A program made the translations under genes and the position numbers. This document shows, one piece after another, positions 4,398 through 6,086 of a stretch of DNA of 6,086 bases (position 1 is the stretch's first letter; each line of letters opens with the position of its first letter). Source of the stretch: Pseudomonadota bacterium (GTDB taxonomy: Bacteria; Desulfobacterota; BSN033; WVXP01; G020346125). The stretch covers positions 1 through 6,086 of the forward strand of contig DAOVGJ010000268.1 of NCBI GenBank assembly GCA_030672465.1. The letters are read 5' to 3'. Under the pieces are notes generated by a model, which was given only the letters and a program-made list of their open reading frames with translations, did no database searches and had not been told where the DNA came from.

Positions 4398-6086
4398 ATG
4401 AATAAGAATTGGCTGAGATCGAGATTATGGGGGCTCATGATCCTTTTTCTCCTGGTTCCCTTTGTCACCATCCCATCACCATGGGCCCAAACCGGGGAGG
4501 AGCGCATCTCCATCGATTTTCATGATGCCGATATCCGCGCCGTCATCAAATTCATCAGCGAGTTGACGGGTAAAAATTTCGTGGTTGACAGCAAGGTCAA
4601 GGGAAAGGTAACGGTCATCTCCCCCACGAAGATCACCATCGAAGAGGCATACAGGATGTTCGAGTCTATATTGGAGGTCGAGGGGTTCACCACGGTTCCC
4701 GCGGGTAAGGCGATTAAGATCATCCCCGCCCGAGAAGCCAAGGAGAAGGGGATCGAGGCAACATCTCCGAAGCGAGGGGTTCTTCTGAGCGGGGACCGGA
4801 TCATCACACGGATCATACATCTCAAGTTCATCGATGCCGACAGCCTGCTCACGGTGATCAAGCCATTGGTTTCAAAGGAGAGCAGCCTCGTATCATATGC
4901 GTATACCAATGATATCATCCTCACCGATGTGGCCTCCAACATCAAAAAGATTTTAACCATCATCGAGGAGCTCGATATCGAGGGCTTCCAGGAGGAACTA
5001 TCAGTCATCTCCCTGGAATACGCGGATGCGAAGACCTTGGCGGCGGAATTGAAATCCATATTCGAGGAGAAGATGAAGCCTAGAAAGGTGACTCCCGTTC
5101 GAAGACCTCGTCCCGGTACTGTCCCCGCGGCCGGAAAGAGGATTATCAAGATCATCCCCGATGAACGAACCAATTCCATTGTTCTCGTGGCCAATGCGGA
5201 CGATACCGCCACCATTAAAAAGGTCATCCATGATCTGGACATTCCCGCGCCAAAGGGGAAGGGAAAGATCAACGTCTACTATTTAAAGAACGCCGATTCG
5301 GAGGAGATAGCCAAGGTGCTGACGGAAATAACCTCCAAGGCCAGACCCACCAAGGAACCCAAAAAGGGAATCGAGTTTGCGGGGGAGGTGATCATCACAC
5401 CGGACAAGTCCACCAATTCCCTGGTCATCACGGCCTCCCCCCAGGACTATAAGGTTCTACGAGAGGTCATTGAAAAGCTGGACATCAGGCGATTGCAGGT
5501 CTTCGTGGAAGGGCTGATCATGGATGTCAGCATGGATAGGGTGAGGGAACTGGGGATGGAATGGCAATTTTCCAATGTCGAATACGATAAGAGCTTCCGG
5601 GATGCCACAACCAAGCCCTTCGGTGGAACGAGCTTTGGGGACATCAATCAGGCCCGGACCAACCCCTTCGATTTGACGGGACTCATTCTCGGGGCGGCCG
5701 ATGGAACCATCACCTTTGGGGGGGAAACTTTCTTAAACATCGCTGCAATGGTCCGTGCCCTTCAGACCGATACCGACGTCAACATCCTAGCCACTCCCCA
5801 CCTGCTGACCATGGATAACCAGGAGGCAGAAATCATCGTCGCCGAAAACGTCCCCTTTAAGGTAAGGACCACGGCAACGGCAAGCGGATTTCCCGTGGAG
5901 GAAATAGAACGGAAAGATGTGGGGCTGACCCTTCGCATTACCCCCCAAATCAGCGAGGGAGATTTCGTCAGGCTCGAAATCTACCAGGAGATCTCCAATG
6001 TCTCAGAGACACCCATCGCGGGAGCAACAGACCTGGTAACCAACAAGAGGTCGGCAAAAACTACCGTCGTCGTTAAGGACCATCAG
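4398..6086 (+). CDS. gspD: Type II secretion system secretin GspD (partial, 3' end outside window)
   Basis: GspD forms the outer-membrane channel through which folded proteins leave the periplasm. Of the protein, 563 codons are visible and the frame is open at the edge; typical length is 650-750, so the end of the secretin barrel and any pilotin-binding tail are missing. AAGGAG (4383-4388) lies 9 nt before the ATG. A signal peptide (1-30) ends near PSPWA|Q. Domains in order: N0 (about 37-112, ISIDFHDADIRAVIKFIS), N1 (about 135-195), N2 (about 201-287), N3 (about 290-363) and secretin (from about 366). The secretin part shows the gate motif VPF (485-487) and VGLTLRITPQI (508-518). Residues 228-248 form a Pro/Arg-rich loop inserted in N2 (around RRPRPG). 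The preceding gspC, whose HR domain binds N0, supports T2SS rather than pilus or type III secretin identity. Confidence 0.95.
   Translation, partial: MNKNWLRSRLWGLMILFLLVPFVTIPSPWAQTGEERISIDFHDADIRAVIKFISELTGKNFVVDSKVKGKVTVISPTKITIEEAYRMFESILEVEGFTTVPAGKAIKIIPAREAKEKGIEATSPKRGVLLSGDRIITRIIHLKFIDADSLLTVIKPLVSKESSLVSYAYTNDIILTDVASNIKKILTIIEELDIEGFQEELSVISLEYADAKTLAAELKSIFEEKMKPRKVTPVRRPRPGTVPAAGKRIIKIIPDERTNSIVLVANADDTATIKKVIHDLDIPAPKGKGKINVYYLKNADSEEIAKVLTEITSKARPTKEPKKGIEFAGEVIITPDKSTNSLVITASPQDYKVLREVIEKLDIRRLQVFVEGLIMDVSMDRVRELGMEWQFSNVEYDKSFRDATTKPFGGTSFGDINQARTNPFDLTGLILGAADGTITFGGETFLNIAAMVRALQTDTDVNILATPHLLTMDNQEAEIIVAENVPFKVRTTATASGFPVEEIERKDVGLTLRITPQISEGDFVRLEIYQEISNVSETPIAGATDLVTNKRSAKTTVVVKDHQ

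Noticed and set aside
4520..5272. Long reverse-strand open frame (250 codons)
   Set aside because: It lies entirely antisense to gspD, whose domain-by-domain match is unambiguous. It has low-complexity Ser/Met/Ile-rich content and is explained as a by-product of gspD codon usage.

Overview
The window reads as ordinary bacterial chromosome of intermediate GC. It most resembles a Gram-negative, possibly thermophilic, member of the Desulfobacterota / former Deltaproteobacteria. The envelope type is directly supported: the right end encodes inner-membrane GspC and the outer-membrane secretin GspD of a type II secretion system (T2SS). The phylum is an inference from frequent AGG/AGA arginine codons, a strong sigma-54-type promoter and the general look of the proteins. 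All supported genes lie on the + strand.

Left part (1-1042): a 115-residue charged protein of unknown family (101-448), a spacer of about 190 nt with a weak promoter-like sequence, then a small exported protein (638-1042). That protein is a signal peptide plus a subtilase-type (S8, fervidolysin-like) prodomain with no protease domain after it.

Centre-left (1043-1504): 462 nt without an annotated gene, but organised. It holds a near-consensus -24/-12 (sigma-54) promoter at 1201-1217, a 25-codon ORF with a Shine-Dalgarno (1288-1365) encoding a single hydrophobic helix, and a 14-bp terminator-like hairpin with a U-run (1371-1407). Together they look like a self-contained transcription unit of about 180 nt, and this is the best candidate for something undescribed.

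Centre (1505-3335): an IS200/REP-associated tyrosine transposase-like protein (RAYT) with an intact HUH motif but glutamine at the expected catalytic tyrosine. It is followed 26 nt later by a TatD-family metallo-nuclease, whose stop codon overlaps the start of an isochorismatase-like cysteine hydrolase. The three genes are probably read together.

Right part (3336-6086): a promoter-like TTGACA element, gspC, 48 nt, then gspD, which is open at the right edge (563 codons visible). This looks like the start of a T2SS operon. GspC links the inner-membrane platform to the GspD N0 domain, and GspD is the outer-membrane channel. No complete IS, CRISPR array, rRNA or tRNA was seen.
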